A stretch of DNA of 64,000 bases from Arthrobacter wenxiniae (GTDB lineage: Bacteria > Actinomycetota > Actinomycetes > Actinomycetales > Micrococcaceae), in the NCBI RefSeq assembly GCF_013376105.1, contig NZ_JAAMFM010000012.1, forward strand, positions 1 to 64,000, read 5' to 3'. Shown here in pieces: positions 19,086-27,821 of this stretch. The stretch's first letter is position 1. Each line of letters opens with the position of its first letter. The notes under the pieces were generated by a model, which was not told where the DNA came from, ran no database searches, and saw only the letters and a program-made list of their open reading frames with translations. Both the position numbers and the translations under genes were made by a program.

Positions 19086-20879
19086 GTGGCCCTTCGCCTT
19101 TCCACACTCTTCCTCCGCACCCTCCGCGAGGATCCCGTTGACGCCGAGGTGGACAGCCACAAGCTGCTCCTGCGCGCCGGCTACATCCGCCGCGCCGCCC
19201 CGGGCATCTACACCTGGCTGCCGCTGGGCTTGCGCGTGCTGCGCAAGGTGGAGGCCATTGTGCGCGAAGAGATGGACGCCATCGGCGCCCAGGAAGTCCA
19301 CTTTCCCGCGCTGCTGCCCAAGGAACCCTACGAGGTCACCAACCGCTGGGTGGAGTATGGCGACGGCATCTTCCGCCTGCAGGACCGCAAGGGCGCCGAC
19401 TACCTGCTGGCCCCCACGCACGAGGAAATGTTCACGCTGCTGGTCAAGGACCTGTATTCCTCCTACAAGGACCTGCCGCTGTCCATCTACCAGATCCAGA
19501 ACAAGTACCGCGACGAGGCACGCCCCCGCGCCGGGCTGCTCCGCGGGCGCGAGTTCATCATGAAGGACTCCTACTCCTTCGACATTGACGACGCCGGACT
19601 GGACGCCAGCTACATGGCCCACCGGGGTGCCTACCTGCGCATCTTCGAGCGCCTGGGCCTGGACGTCATCCCCGTCGCCGCCACGGCAGGTGCCATGGGC
19701 GGCTCCAGGAGCGAGGAATTCCTGCATCCGGCGTCCATCGGCGAGGACACCTTTGTGCGGTCCGCCGGAGGCTACGCGGCGAACGTGGAGGCCGTCACCA
19801 CCGTGGTGCCCGAGGACATCGACTTCACGAACGCTCCGGCAGCCGAGGTTCGGGACACGCCGGACACCCCCACCATCGACACCCTCGTGGCGGCAGCCAA
19901 CGAGCTGGCTCCCCGCGCCGAGGGCAGCTGGACGGCCGCGGACACCCTGAAGAACGTGGTCCTGGCCATCGACCTGCCCACCGGGGAACGCCAGCTTGTG
20001 GTCATCGGCGTCCCCGGTGACCGTGCCGTGGACCTCAAGCGCGTTGAGGCGAACATCGGCGCCCACCTCGCCATTGGCGGGGAAGTCGGCGTCGAGGCGG
20101 CCAATGACGTCGACCTGAAGAAGCACGCCGAAATCGTCAAGGGCTACCTTGGCCCGGGCCTGGCCCTGGATGCGGCCCTGCTCGGTGCCGAAGGCAGCTC
20201 CAAGCTGCTCTACCTGGTGGACCCGCGCGTCGTTTCCGGCACCACCTGGATCACCGGCGCCAACGAAGCCGGCAAGCACGTCTTCGGCCTGGTGGCCGGC
20301 CGTGACTTCGGCTGGGACGGCACCATCGAGGCAGTGGAAGTGCGCGAAGGCGACCCGGCCCCCGACGGCTCCGGCCCCCTGGAGGCGGCCCGCGGCATTG
20401 AAATGGGACACATCTTCGCCTTGGGCCGCAAGTACAGCGAGGCCCTGGACTTGAAGGTGTTGGACCGGAACGGCAAGCTGGCCGTGGTCACCATGGGCTC
20501 GTACGGCATCGGCATCACCCGCGCGGTGGCCGCCCTCGCCGAGTCGAACCATGACGACAAGGGCCTGATCTGGCCCGCCAACGTGGCACCCGCCCACGTC
20601 CACGTGGTCGCCGTGGGCCGCGGGGCCGAGATCTTCGAGGCCGCCGCAGCCCTGACCGCCGAGCTGGAGACGGCAGGGCTGGAAGTCATCTACGACGACC
20701 GCCCCAAGGTTTCCCCCGGCGTGAAATTCGGCGACGCCGAGCTCCTGGGCGTCCCCACCATCCTGGCCGTGGGCCGCGGACTCGTGGACGGCGTCGTCGA
20801 AATCAAGGACCGAACGACCGGCAACGCCGAAAACGTCCCGCTGGCCGACGCCGTCAAGTACATCCTCGACCGCCAGTAG
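19086..20879 (+). CDS. proS: Prolyl-tRNA synthetase
   Basis: This 597-residue class II synthetase charges tRNA-Pro. GTG 19086 gives the standard beginning ([15 protein letters not shown]); a TTG at 19026 would add 20 unsupported residues. Class II motif 1 lies around [18 protein letters not shown]. Motif 2 is around [21 protein letters not shown]. Motif 3 lies in [16 protein letters not shown]. The editing insertion domain (about residues 225-405) between motifs 2 and 3 marks the bacterial type, which hydrolyses Ala-tRNA-Pro. The C-terminal anticodon-binding domain begins at about residue 490. No T-box or other leader regulator is visible. Confidence 0.97.
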   Translation: MALRLSTLFLRTLREDPVDAEVDSHKLLLRAGYIRRAAPGIYTWLPLGLRVLRKVEAIVREEMDAIGAQEVHFPALLPKEPYEVTNRWVEYGDGIFRLQDRKGADYLLAPTHEEMFTLLVKDLYSSYKDLPLSIYQIQNKYRDEARPRAGLLRGREFIMKDSYSFDIDDAGLDASYMAHRGAYLRIFERLGLDVIPVAATAGAMGGSRSEEFLHPASIGEDTFVRSAGGYAANVEAVTTVVPEDIDFTNAPAAEVRDTPDTPTIDTLVAAANELAPRAEGSWTAADTLKNVVLAIDLPTGERQLVVIGVPGDRAVDLKRVEANIGAHLAIGGEVGVEAANDVDLKKHAEIVKGYLGPGLALDAALLGAEGSSKLLYLVDPRVVSGTTWITGANEAGKHVFGLVAGRDFGWDGTIEAVEVREGDPAPDGSGPLEAARGIEMGHIFALGRKYSEALDLKVLDRNGKLAVVTMGSYGIGITRAVAALAESNHDDKGLIWPANVAPAHVHVVAVGRGAEIFEAAAALTAELETAGLEVIYDDRPKVSPGVKFGDAELLGVPTILAVGRGLVDGVVEIKDRTTGNAENVPLADAVKYILDRQ

Positions 20880-21041
20880 CGACCCTCCGCCCGTCCGCCG
20901 GCTGGTCGAGCCCGCGGTGGCCGGTGGTCGGGCAGCGAGCCCTGCGAGCGCGTCGAGACCCGGCGTGGCGTGGTTGCGTCCGGCGGCGCGCACGCGGTGG
21001 CCGGGCCCGGACTTGATTGGGGTGACGATTGAGGGGGATGC

Positions 21042-21866
21042 ATGATTTCCGGCTTTGAGGACATCACGACCGCCACGATTTTGTTGATTCTGGTGGCCGG
21101 CTTCGCCGCGGGCTGGATTGACGCCGTGGTGGGCGGGGGAGGGCTGATCCAGCTGCCGGTGATGTTGATGGTGCCGGGGATTTCGCCGGTGCAGGCGCTG
21201 GCCACGAACAAGATGGGCTCGATCTTTGGCACGGCCACGAGCTCCGTCACGTACTATCGGCGGGTCAAACCGGACCTGCGGACCGCCCTGCCCATGGCGG
21301 GGGTGGCCCTGCTGGGCAGCGTGGGCGGGGCAGTGGTGGCGGCGAGCCTGCCGGGTTCCGTGTTCAAGCCCATCATTGTCGCGGCACTGGTGGCAGTGCT
21401 GCTGTTTACGGCGTTCAAGCCTCTCATGGGGGAGGTGACGGCGCTTCGGCACTCGGGCCGGCGGCACTACATCCTGGCCGGGGGCATCGGCGGCATCATC
21501 GGCTTTTACGACGGCCTGATCGGCCCGGGGACGGGATCGTTCCTGGTGATAGCCCTCGTCAGCCTCATGGGGTACGCGTTCCTGGAAGCCAGCGCCAAGG
21601 CGAAGATCGTCAACCTCGCCACGAATGCGGGCGCGCTGATGTTCTTCCTGCCGCACGGCTCCCTGCTGTGGGGTGTGGGGCTGGTGCTCGGCGCGGCAAA
21701 CATGGCCGGCGGCTACCTCGGGGCGCGCACGGCGGTCAAGCAGGGCAACAAGTTCATCCGGGTCGTGTTCCTGGCCGTGGTGACGGTGCTGATCGTCAAA
21801 CTCGGCATTGACGTCTGGAACGAAAACGGGGTCGGCGCCTGGGCGACCGCCGTCCTGGGCGTCTAA
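21042..21866 (+). CDS. TSUP family (TauE/SafE, DUF81) membrane transporter
   Basis: This 274-residue protein has about eight membrane helices and the TSUP pattern. The N-terminal repeat has FAAGWIDAVVGGGGLIQLPV and NKMGSIFGTATSS. The second repeat has GFYDGLIGPGTGSFL and NLATNAGALMFF. The family moves sulfite, sulfoacetate or other small organic anions, mostly as exporters; the substrate here is unknown. GAGGGGG precedes ATG 21042. Its stop codon overlaps the stop of the convergent phosphotransferase gene by four bases. Confidence 0.9.
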   Translation: MISGFEDITTATILLILVAGFAAGWIDAVVGGGGLIQLPVMLMVPGISPVQALATNKMGSIFGTATSSVTYYRRVKPDLRTALPMAGVALLGSVGGAVVAASLPGSVFKPIIVAALVAVLLFTAFKPLMGEVTALRHSGRRHYILAGGIGGIIGFYDGLIGPGTGSFLVIALVSLMGYAFLEASAKAKIVNLATNAGALMFFLPHGSLLWGVGLVLGAANMAGGYLGARTAVKQGNKFIRVVFLAVVTVLIVKLGIDVWNENGVGAWATAVLGV

Positions 21867-22855
21867 TCCAGCGTCTTGAGGTCGTGGGCGGCCGGAAGGC
21901 CCGGAAGCGACCTGCCGGCCATGGTGCCGGCCACCCACAGGGAACGCTGGGCGTCGCCGCCGTGGTGGGCCGATTCGAGGTACGAGAGCGCGTTCTCCAC
22001 TTCCCGGACCACTGACCAGGCGGCCGCCACGTCGGCGTCAAGCCCCGCCGCGGCGGAGAGGGCTGAACAGCGACGCCGGAGCGCGGCCTCGGCGTTCCGG
22101 CGCGGCAGGTCCTGGATCCGGTTCCAGAGGCATGGCGCCACCGCAAATTCCGCGTCCCCCACCTGTGGCTGCGGATCGATGCCGAGGTAGCCGGTGCCGT
22201 CCAGCGACGCCAGGATGTTCAGGTAGTGGAAGTCCGTGTGGACCAGCACGTCCCGGGACGAGCGGCGGGACACGGCGCCGCGCGTCTGGCAGACCTCTAG
22301 CGCCGCCTCCAGCAGCCACACAGGAAATGGCCGGTTGAGGTCGTTCCAGCGGGCGGGGAGCTCGTCGCAGAACCGTTCCGCCGTCGCGGCAATGTGCGGC
22401 ATGTGGAACCAGCCGGGCCTTTCGTCCGGCTCAATGGACAGCTGCCTGACCAGCGCGCCCCACACGTCCACGGCCTCCGCCATGGGGACGTCATTCAGGG
22501 ACTTCCCCGCGTCCAGCCGTGCAGTGACCATGGAGCAGGTGGCCGGGTCGTGCTCGAGGATCTGTACCATGCCCTGCCCGTTCCACAGTGAGAGCGCGAT
22601 GGGTTCGAGCACGGTCTCGTCGTAAGGGAAGGCGATCTTCAGGGCCGCTGCGGCGCCATCCGGGCGGCGGACGGGCACCACAATCCCCGTGTGTCCGTGC
22701 CAGGGCGGCACACCCCGGGGAAGGTCCACGGTGAGTTCCCAACGCTGCAGCGCTGCACTGATGAAGCCCGGGAGTTCGGCCAGCCAGGCCCGGCCCTCGG
22801 GACTGCGCGCGTGGCGGCGGTGCAGGTCTTCCGGGATGTCAACGGTGGCGGCCAT
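21863..22855 (-). CDS. Aminoglycoside phosphotransferase family, APH(6)-like
   Basis: This 330-residue protein has a kinase-like fold. LKIAFPYDE holds the ATP-binding Lys (about residue 72). The catalytic loop VHTDFHYLNIL carries the catalytic Asp and Asn (about residues 206-216). GIDPQP carries the metal-binding Asp. The overall pattern fits the APH(6)/streptomycin-6-kinase branch, whose chromosomal members in soil actinobacteria are often of unknown substrate. It may phosphorylate aminoglycosides or a cellular metabolite. Start ATG 22855. It is isolated from resistance genes or mobile elements, and its base composition matches its neighbours. Confidence 0.8.
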   Translation of the reverse strand: MAATVDIPEDLHRRHARSPEGRAWLAELPGFISAALQRWELTVDLPRGVPPWHGHTGIVVPVRRPDGAAAALKIAFPYDETVLEPIALSLWNGQGMVQILEHDPATCSMVTARLDAGKSLNDVPMAEAVDVWGALVRQLSIEPDERPGWFHMPHIAATAERFCDELPARWNDLNRPFPVWLLEAALEVCQTRGAVSRRSSRDVLVHTDFHYLNILASLDGTGYLGIDPQPQVGDAEFAVAPCLWNRIQDLPRRNAEAALRRRCSALSAAAGLDADVAAAWSVVREVENALSYLESAHHGGDAQRSLWVAGTMAGRSLPGLPAAHDLKTLD

Positions 22856-22870
22856 GCAGCCAGCCTATCG

Positions 22871-23602
22871 TCAACCCACAAGGCCGCTGGCGCCCAGCAG
22901 GCTGCCAATCCCGAAGGTGGCGGCCAAGGCCAATGCACCTCCGGCCACCACCCGGGACGCGGCCCGGGGTTTGGAGCCGCCGCCGATCGTGGCCCCGATC
23001 CAGCCCGTGATTCCGAGGGCTGCCAGGACCACCACAAAGGTGGCCGGGACGCGCATGCCGGCCGGGGGCAGGAGGATGGCCAGCATGGGAAGCACGGCGC
23101 CAAGCGTGAACGCGATGGCCGAGGCGAACGCCGCATGCCAGGGGCTGACGACGTCGTCCTCGTCGAGGTTAAGCTCTGCGGACAGGTGTGCGCGGAGGGC
23201 GTCGCGGTCCGTCAGTTCCCGGGCCACCAGCGCCGCGGTGTCCCGGGAGAGCCCCTTTCCCTCATACAGCCCGGCCAGACCGGCCAGGTTCAGCCCGGGC
23301 TGCCGCGCCAGGTCGCGGCGCTTTTCCTCGATCATGGATTGTTGACTGTCACGCTGGCTGCTGACGGACACGTACTCGCCCAGGGCCATGGAGATGGCGC
23401 CGCCCACCAGGGCGGCCATGCCGGCGGTGAGCAGGGGGCCCGTGGCGGCGGTGGCGCCGGCAACGCCCACCACCACGGCGGCTACGGAGACGATTCCGTC
23501 ATTGGCGCCGAGCACGCCGGCACGCAGCCAGTTGAGTCGTTGGGCAATTTCGGCCGTGCGCGGCAGGCGAGGCCGCGTCCCCAGATCTTCCGCACGCTTC
23601 AT
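22871..23602 (-). CDS. VIT1/CCC1 transporter family protein
   Basis: This 243-residue membrane protein has the family's N-terminal motif LRAGVLGANDGIVSVAAVVVG and the second-helix motif GGAISMALGEYVSVSSQRD. A long cytoplasmic helical loop (about residues 85-150, rich in Glu/Asp/Arg) resembles the metal-binding domain of plant VIT1. Three helices follow. The family transports Fe2+ or Mn2+, in bacteria probably outward for detoxification. ATG 23602 has a GAGGG site; a GTG at 23629 is possible. It lies 15 bases downstream of the APH-like gene start and may share a transcript. Confidence 0.88.
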   Translation of the reverse strand: MKRAEDLGTRPRLPRTAEIAQRLNWLRAGVLGANDGIVSVAAVVVGVAGATAATGPLLTAGMAALVGGAISMALGEYVSVSSQRDSQQSMIEEKRRDLARQPGLNLAGLAGLYEGKGLSRDTAALVARELTDRDALRAHLSAELNLDEDDVVSPWHAAFASAIAFTLGAVLPMLAILLPPAGMRVPATFVVVLAALGITGWIGATIGGGSKPRAASRVVAGGALALAATFGIGSLLGASGLVG

Positions 23603-23707
23603 GCCCTCAAGCAAACCACCCGCCCTCACTGGCCGCCAGCAAGGTGAGGATGTCCTCGCTGAGGCATGCCTATCCTGCGTCCTGGACCGGCGCCGGCCCG
23701 CACGGGG

Positions 23708-25462
23708 CTAGGGCATGGCTGGTACGGAGCCTGTTACAGTCGGCGCGGTGCCGGCGGGGGCCGGCACCGCGGTGTTGGCAATGCCTGGCAGCGGGTCGAG
23801 GCCGCCGCCCCATTCCTGCTGGCGGCTGGCGGACCCCACCAGTCCGGCCACCGCCATTTCGCGAAGGCCCGGCAGACGGGCGGCCACGGCCTGCGCGGCC
23901 CCGGCTTTCGCCGTGGCGGGCGCGCCGGGGGACTCCTTGTCAGGCGCGCTGAGGGACGCCAGGTCGCCGTACACCAGGGCCAGCTCCCCTTCCAGCTTCG
24001 CCAGGGCGGCCTCCGGGGCCTCCGTGAATTCCCGGGCAAGCACAAATCCGGGCACGGCTGCGGCCACAGGCAGGCAGCGCCGCGCGAGTTCGGCGTTGAG
24101 GAGACCGAGGTTGTTCTCGTGGACTGCGGCCAGTTCCACCGCCCGGCCGAGTCCCGGCTCCGCTAAACGGGAGCCGGCCACCTGGTAGGCATAGGCAGCC
24201 TTCTGCTCCGCGCGGGCCGCGGCGGTGAGCGCGGCGTCGGCGCTTGTCCCGGCCTGGGGTGCCCGCGTGGACTTGCAGCTGGCGGAGGGGTCCGGCACGG
24301 GCTGAAGGGCGGCGGGGAGATAGGGGGATGGTGGGGCCGGCTTCCCCAACCGGCCGTCCAGGGCGGCGGCCAGCAGCAGCCTGTTCACGCCGGCCGCGGC
24401 GAAGGTCCTGCCCAGGGCGCCGTCCGCTGTCAGGGAGTCCGCGAGCAGGGTGTTGGCGCTGCCGGCAAGGGCCTGCGCAAAGCCGGCAGTCGTCGCGGCT
24501 GGCGCCGTGGGTGCTGCTTGGGCCGTTGCCGCGTGGCTGCCGGCGAGGGCGGCAAGTTGCAGTTCCAGGGCCGCGGCGCCGTGGGCCAGCCAGGTTTTGG
24601 TGGCGGCGTCCTTTTCCGCGTCGCGGGCGGAGCGCGCCAGGGACAGCAGCAGCTGCGTCTGGGTCCATGACGCGTCCCGAGCGGCTTCGGTGGCGGACGC
24701 GCCGCCGTCGGCGTCGTCTGCCGGGACCACGGTCCCGAGGCCCAGCACCATGGCGCCAATCAGGACCAGGAACAACAATCCACGCGCCCAGGCCCACCCG
24801 CCCTTTCGGCGTTTCAGGGCTGCCGCCGCCCGTGCAGGCGGCGCGGCTGGCGCCGTGCCCCTTTCGGTGGGCGGGGGCACGGCGGCGGCTTCCGGACTGA
24901 CGTCCTCGGCCAGCCGTCTGGCGCGCCGGGTCAGCGGGGCAGGAGCGGGCTCTGCGTCGGCTGCCTTAACGGACCCGACTCCTTCATCGGGCCCGCGTTC
25001 ATCGGGTTCGCGCGACGGTGCCGGCCCGGCCGCGGGCTCGGCAGGAGTTTCCGGTTCGGCGTCCGGCTGGGCGTCCGGCTGGGCGGACGCAGCCGGTTCG
25101 GCCTGGGCTTCTGTCTCCGACGCGGGTTCGTCGTGGGGTCCCTTTTCGACGGCTGCGCCGGCCCCGCCGGCGGATCCCACGGCGGCCCGTGCAGGCGGCT
25201 CGGCAAGGTGGGTTTCGGCGTCGACCTTCACGGGGGCGGCAGAAGCAGCGCCGGGGGAAGGGACCAGCTTCCCGTCGGGGCCGAACACCAGCAGGGCCGG
25301 CGCCGCGGATGCCGACGCGGGGGCACCGGCGGGCGAGGAGGCCCGCCGCGCCCCGGTCCGCAGCGGACGGGCGGCTGCCTTCGTGGACCGCACATCCACG
25401 GATGGGTCCGTGGCGGGCTCGGCTGGGGACGGGGAATTAGTCACAACTGTTGATGATCTCAT
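23708..25462 (-). CDS. Membrane-anchored DUF4439 (ferritin-like) protein
   Basis: In this 584-residue protein, residues 1-220 are low-complexity (Ala, Pro, Glu, Ser), with short repeats such as QPDAQPDAEPE, and are probably cytoplasmic. A membrane helix spans about 225-246. The extracytoplasmic part holds helical segments ending in a DUF4439-type domain at about 415-545, a ferritin-like four-helix fold (AAARAEQKAAYAYQVAG, then AVELAAVHENNLGLL). DUF4439 genes commonly sit divergently beside rimP in actinobacteria, as here, but their function is unknown. The N-terminal extension is unusually long, which may reflect variability of low-complexity sequence. Confidence 0.8.
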   Translation of the reverse strand: MRSSTVVTNSPSPAEPATDPSVDVRSTKAAARPLRTGARRASSPAGAPASASAAPALLVFGPDGKLVPSPGAASAAPVKVDAETHLAEPPARAAVGSAGGAGAAVEKGPHDEPASETEAQAEPAASAQPDAQPDAEPETPAEPAAGPAPSREPDERGPDEGVGSVKAADAEPAPAPLTRRARRLAEDVSPEAAAVPPPTERGTAPAAPPARAAAALKRRKGGWAWARGLLFLVLIGAMVLGLGTVVPADDADGGASATEAARDASWTQTQLLLSLARSARDAEKDAATKTWLAHGAAALELQLAALAGSHAATAQAAPTAPAATTAGFAQALAGSANTLLADSLTADGALGRTFAAAGVNRLLLAAALDGRLGKPAPPSPYLPAALQPVPDPSASCKSTRAPQAGTSADAALTAAARAEQKAAYAYQVAGSRLAEPGLGRAVELAAVHENNLGLLNAELARRCLPVAAAVPGFVLAREFTEAPEAALAKLEGELALVYGDLASLSAPDKESPGAPATAKAGAAQAVAARLPGLREMAVAGLVGSASRQQEWGGGLDPLPGIANTAVPAPAGTAPTVTGSVPAMP

Positions 25463-25522
25463 GATGTGGCGGCCCCCTGCACACCGGGGCTTGCCAGCCG
25501 GGTCCGGACATGGGCATCATGC

Positions 25523-25551
25523 GTTCTTACTCACACTTACTCACAGTAAAA
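25523..25551 (+). promoter_or_regulatory. Putative promoter of the rimP-nusA-infB operon
   Basis: TTCTTA (25523-25528), 17 bases, TAAAAT (25546-25551) is a reasonable promoter about 75 bases before rimP and divergent from the DUF4439 gene. A second possible -10, TAGTGT, lies closer to rimP. Confidence 0.45.
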
Positions 25552-25624
25552 TCGTTCTGCGGCACGTCCGGAAACTCGGTAGTGTAGATATCCACAACAT
25601 CATTTAAGGGAGGCGGTCCGTTCC

Positions 25625-26254
25625 ATGGCCAAGCCGGACAGGCCCAAAGCGGCCCGAAACTCGGGGAATTTCCGCTCGGCCGTCGACCCCATCGCCGAAG
25701 CACAGCGGCTGACCGCGCTGCTGGCCCCCACCGTTACTGCGGCCGGCCTGTTCCTGGAGGACGTCAAGGTGCAGATGGCGGGGATGCACCGCACGGTTTC
25801 CGTGGTGGTCGACCTGCCCGAAACCCAAACCGGGGGTGTTGGCCTGGACGCCATCGCCCAGGTTTCGAAGGCGCTCTCCGACACCATGGACGCCGACCCC
25901 AACGACGACGGCCAGCCCTACAACCTGGAAATCTCCTCCCCGGGTGCAACGCGCCCGTTGACGGAACCGCGCCACTGGCGCCGGGCCATGGGGCGCATGG
26001 TCAAGGTCAACGCCGTCGGCCGTGAAAACCTGGTGGGGCGCGTCCTGGCCGTGGACGGCGACGGGGTGCTGCTGCTCCCTGAAGTGCCCGTGAAGAAGGG
26101 CATGAAGGCCAAGCACGGTGAGCCCGAGAAGGTGTTGTTTTCAGCAATCCGCCGCGGCGTTGTTGAAATAGAGTTCGCTCGCCTGGACCAGGCCGAGCTT
26201 GATTTGGAATTTGAACCGACCGGCGGCGACGCTGTCGACGGAGAGGAAAGCTGA
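25625..26254 (+). CDS. rimP: Ribosome maturation factor RimP
   Basis: This 209-residue protein is needed for 30S subunit assembly. The N-terminal domain contains [25 protein letters not shown]. The middle carries the family segment [26 protein letters not shown] at about residues 97-122, which includes the invariant S-S-P-G. The C-terminal SH3-like domain follows, with an acidic tail. It is first gene of the rimP-nusA-ylxR-infB-rbfA-truB order, and nusA begins two bases after its stop, so translation is probably coupled. The starting 20 residues are basic and variable. Confidence 0.96.
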   Translation: MAKPDRPKAARNSGNFRSAVDPIAEAQRLTALLAPTVTAAGLFLEDVKVQMAGMHRTVSVVVDLPETQTGGVGLDAIAQVSKALSDTMDADPNDDGQPYNLEISSPGATRPLTEPRHWRRAMGRMVKVNAVGRENLVGRVLAVDGDGVLLLPEVPVKKGMKAKHGEPEKVLFSAIRRGVVEIEFARLDQAELDLEFEPTGGDAVDGEES

Positions 26255-26256
26255 CC

Positions 26257-27228
26257 ATGGACATTGATATGAGCGCGTTGCGAATACTGGAGCGCGAGCG
26301 TGAAATTCCCCTGGATCTGCTGATCCCCACCATCGAGCAGGCCCTGCTCATGGCCTACCACAAGTCCCCGGGAGCCATTGAGCAGGCCCGCGCCGAACTG
26401 GACCGCAAAAGTGGGCATGTCACCATCTGGGCCGCCGAGCTCGATGAGGACGGTGAGCGGGTTGGCGAGTTTGACGACACCCCGGCGGGCTTTGGCCGCA
26501 TCGCCGCCAGCACGGCCCGCCAAATCATTCTCCAGCGCCTGCGCGACGTCGAGGACGACAACGTCTTGGGCGAGTTCCGTGGGAAGGAAGGCGAACTGGT
26601 CGCGGGCCAGATCCAGCAGGGCAACAACCCGAACATGATCCAGATCAACCTGGGCGCCGTCGAAGGCGTGCTTCCGCCCAATGAACAGGTCCCCGGTGAA
26701 AGCTACCGCCACGGCAACCGACTGCGGGCGTTCGTGGTGGACGTGCACCGCGGCCTGAAGGGCCCTTCCATCACGTTGTCCCGCTCCCACCCCGGACTGG
26801 TGCGCAAGCTCTTCGAGATGGAAGTGCCGGAGATCGCGGACAACACCGTGGAGATCGTCGCCCTGGCCCGGGAAGCCGGACACCGCACCAAGATTGCCGT
26901 CAAGGCCAACAAGGCCGGCGTCAACGCCAAAGGCGCCTGCATCGGTGAAATGGGTTCGCGCGTGCGTGCCGTCATGACCGAATTGAACGACGAAAAGATC
27001 GACATCGTCGATTACCACGACGACCCGGCCACGTTCATCGCCAATGCACTGTCCCCGTCCAAGGTGATTTCGGTCACAATCGTGGATGCGGATTCCCGCT
27101 CGGCCCGTGTGGTGGTTCCCGACTACCAGCTGTCGCTGGCCATCGGCAAGGAGGGGCAGAACGCCCGCCTGGCCGCCAAGCTCACCGGGTGGCGCATCGA
27201 CATCAGTTCCGATGCCGCCGCTGAATAG
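26257..27228 (+). CDS. nusA: Transcription termination/antitermination protein NusA
   Basis: This 323-residue protein binds RNA polymerase and nascent RNA to tune pausing, termination and rRNA antitermination. Order of domains: the N-terminal polymerase-binding domain (about 1-100), S1 domain (about 105-180, [21 protein letters not shown]), then two KH domains ([18 protein letters not shown] and [20 protein letters not shown]). It lacks the C-terminal acidic repeats of enterobacterial NusA, normal for actinobacteria. It is tightly linked to rimP upstream, with ylxR 54 bases downstream. Confidence 0.97.
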   Translation: MDIDMSALRILEREREIPLDLLIPTIEQALLMAYHKSPGAIEQARAELDRKSGHVTIWAAELDEDGERVGEFDDTPAGFGRIAASTARQIILQRLRDVEDDNVLGEFRGKEGELVAGQIQQGNNPNMIQINLGAVEGVLPPNEQVPGESYRHGNRLRAFVVDVHRGLKGPSITLSRSHPGLVRKLFEMEVPEIADNTVEIVALAREAGHRTKIAVKANKAGVNAKGACIGEMGSRVRAVMTELNDEKIDIVDYHDDPATFIANALSPSKVISVTIVDADSRSARVVVPDYQLSLAIGKEGQNARLAAKLTGWRIDISSDAAAE

Positions 27229-27282
27229 GTAGCGGACCGTTGGCACGCTAGACTAGGGGGGGACCGGGCCTTAGGGCCGTCT

Positions 27283-27660
27283 GTGACCAAAATATTGTTA
27301 GGCATCGCGCAGTTGGTAAAGAACGCTGTCACGGCAGGGGGCCCCGCCCCCACCTTTACCGGAGCTGCACGAACCTGCATTGGGTGCAGGCAAACCGCCG
27401 CCCGGGATCAACTGGTGCGACTTGTGAGGACAACCAGCGGATCCGGGGAGCCGGAAGCGCTGGTTGATTTACGACGTCGCATGCCTGGCAGGGGAGCGTG
27501 GCTGCACCCCAGCCCGGACTGTTTGCAGCTGGCTTTCAAACGCCGAGCCATTGGGCGGGCCCTTCCGGGCGTCACCAATGCCGGCGACCTTGCAGAGCGG
27601 CTTGCAGGCCTGTCTCGAGACGGCGTCCAATCACTACGAACCGACATTGTCCCTTTGTGA
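27283..27660 (+). CDS. ylxR: YlxR family (DUF448) RNA-binding protein
   Basis: This 125-residue frame contains the YlxR core [20 protein letters not shown] and [22 protein letters not shown], which includes the family motif GRGAW. YlxR homologues bind RNA or nucleoid components and lie between nusA and infB in many Gram-positive bacteria. GTG 27283 gives a 28-residue hydrophobic leader not typical of the family; a shorter start is possible but none has a clear ribosome binding site. TAGACT at 27249-27254 could be a local -10 box. Its stop is followed by the mini-ORF chain of the infB leader. Confidence 0.88.
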   Translation: MTKILLGIAQLVKNAVTAGGPAPTFTGAARTCIGCRQTAARDQLVRLVRTTSGSGEPEALVDLRRRMPGRGAWLHPSPDCLQLAFKRRAIGRALPGVTNAGDLAERLAGLSRDGVQSLRTDIVPL

Positions 27661-27678
27661 AAGCGGGTCAGAAAACCG

Positions 27679-27780
27679 ATGGAAACCCGATGAGTACCCA
27701 GCGATGAGTACCCAAAAATGAGCATCTTCGTGCTCTCCAACGCCGCCCATTCCGACATGGAATGTTGCAGTAAGAATTAA
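27679..27780 (+). promoter_or_regulatory. infB leader with four ATGA-chained mini-ORFs
   Basis: Between ylxR and infB, four small frames each overlap the next by ATGA. They are METR (27679-27693), MSTQR (27690-27707), MSTQK (27704-27721) and a 20-residue frame MSIFVLSNAAH... (27718-27780). The middle two come from a 13-base direct repeat CGATGAGTACCCA at 27688-27700 and 27702-27714, period 14. infB starts 41 bases after the last stop. The layout suggests translation-reinitiation control of IF2 or a repeated protein/RNA-binding site. No strong ribosome binding site precedes the first ATG, so translation is unproven. Confidence 0.5.
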
Positions 27781-27821
27781 GCGGTTCGTACCTGTCCGGT
27801 GCGGGCCGAGACAGGAGTAAT

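Noticed and set aside
18840-21938. A 3-kb minus-strand open frame opposite proS and the TSUP gene
   Set aside because: Same shadow effect. The composition is biased, no start site or family is seen, and the plus-strand genes are certain.
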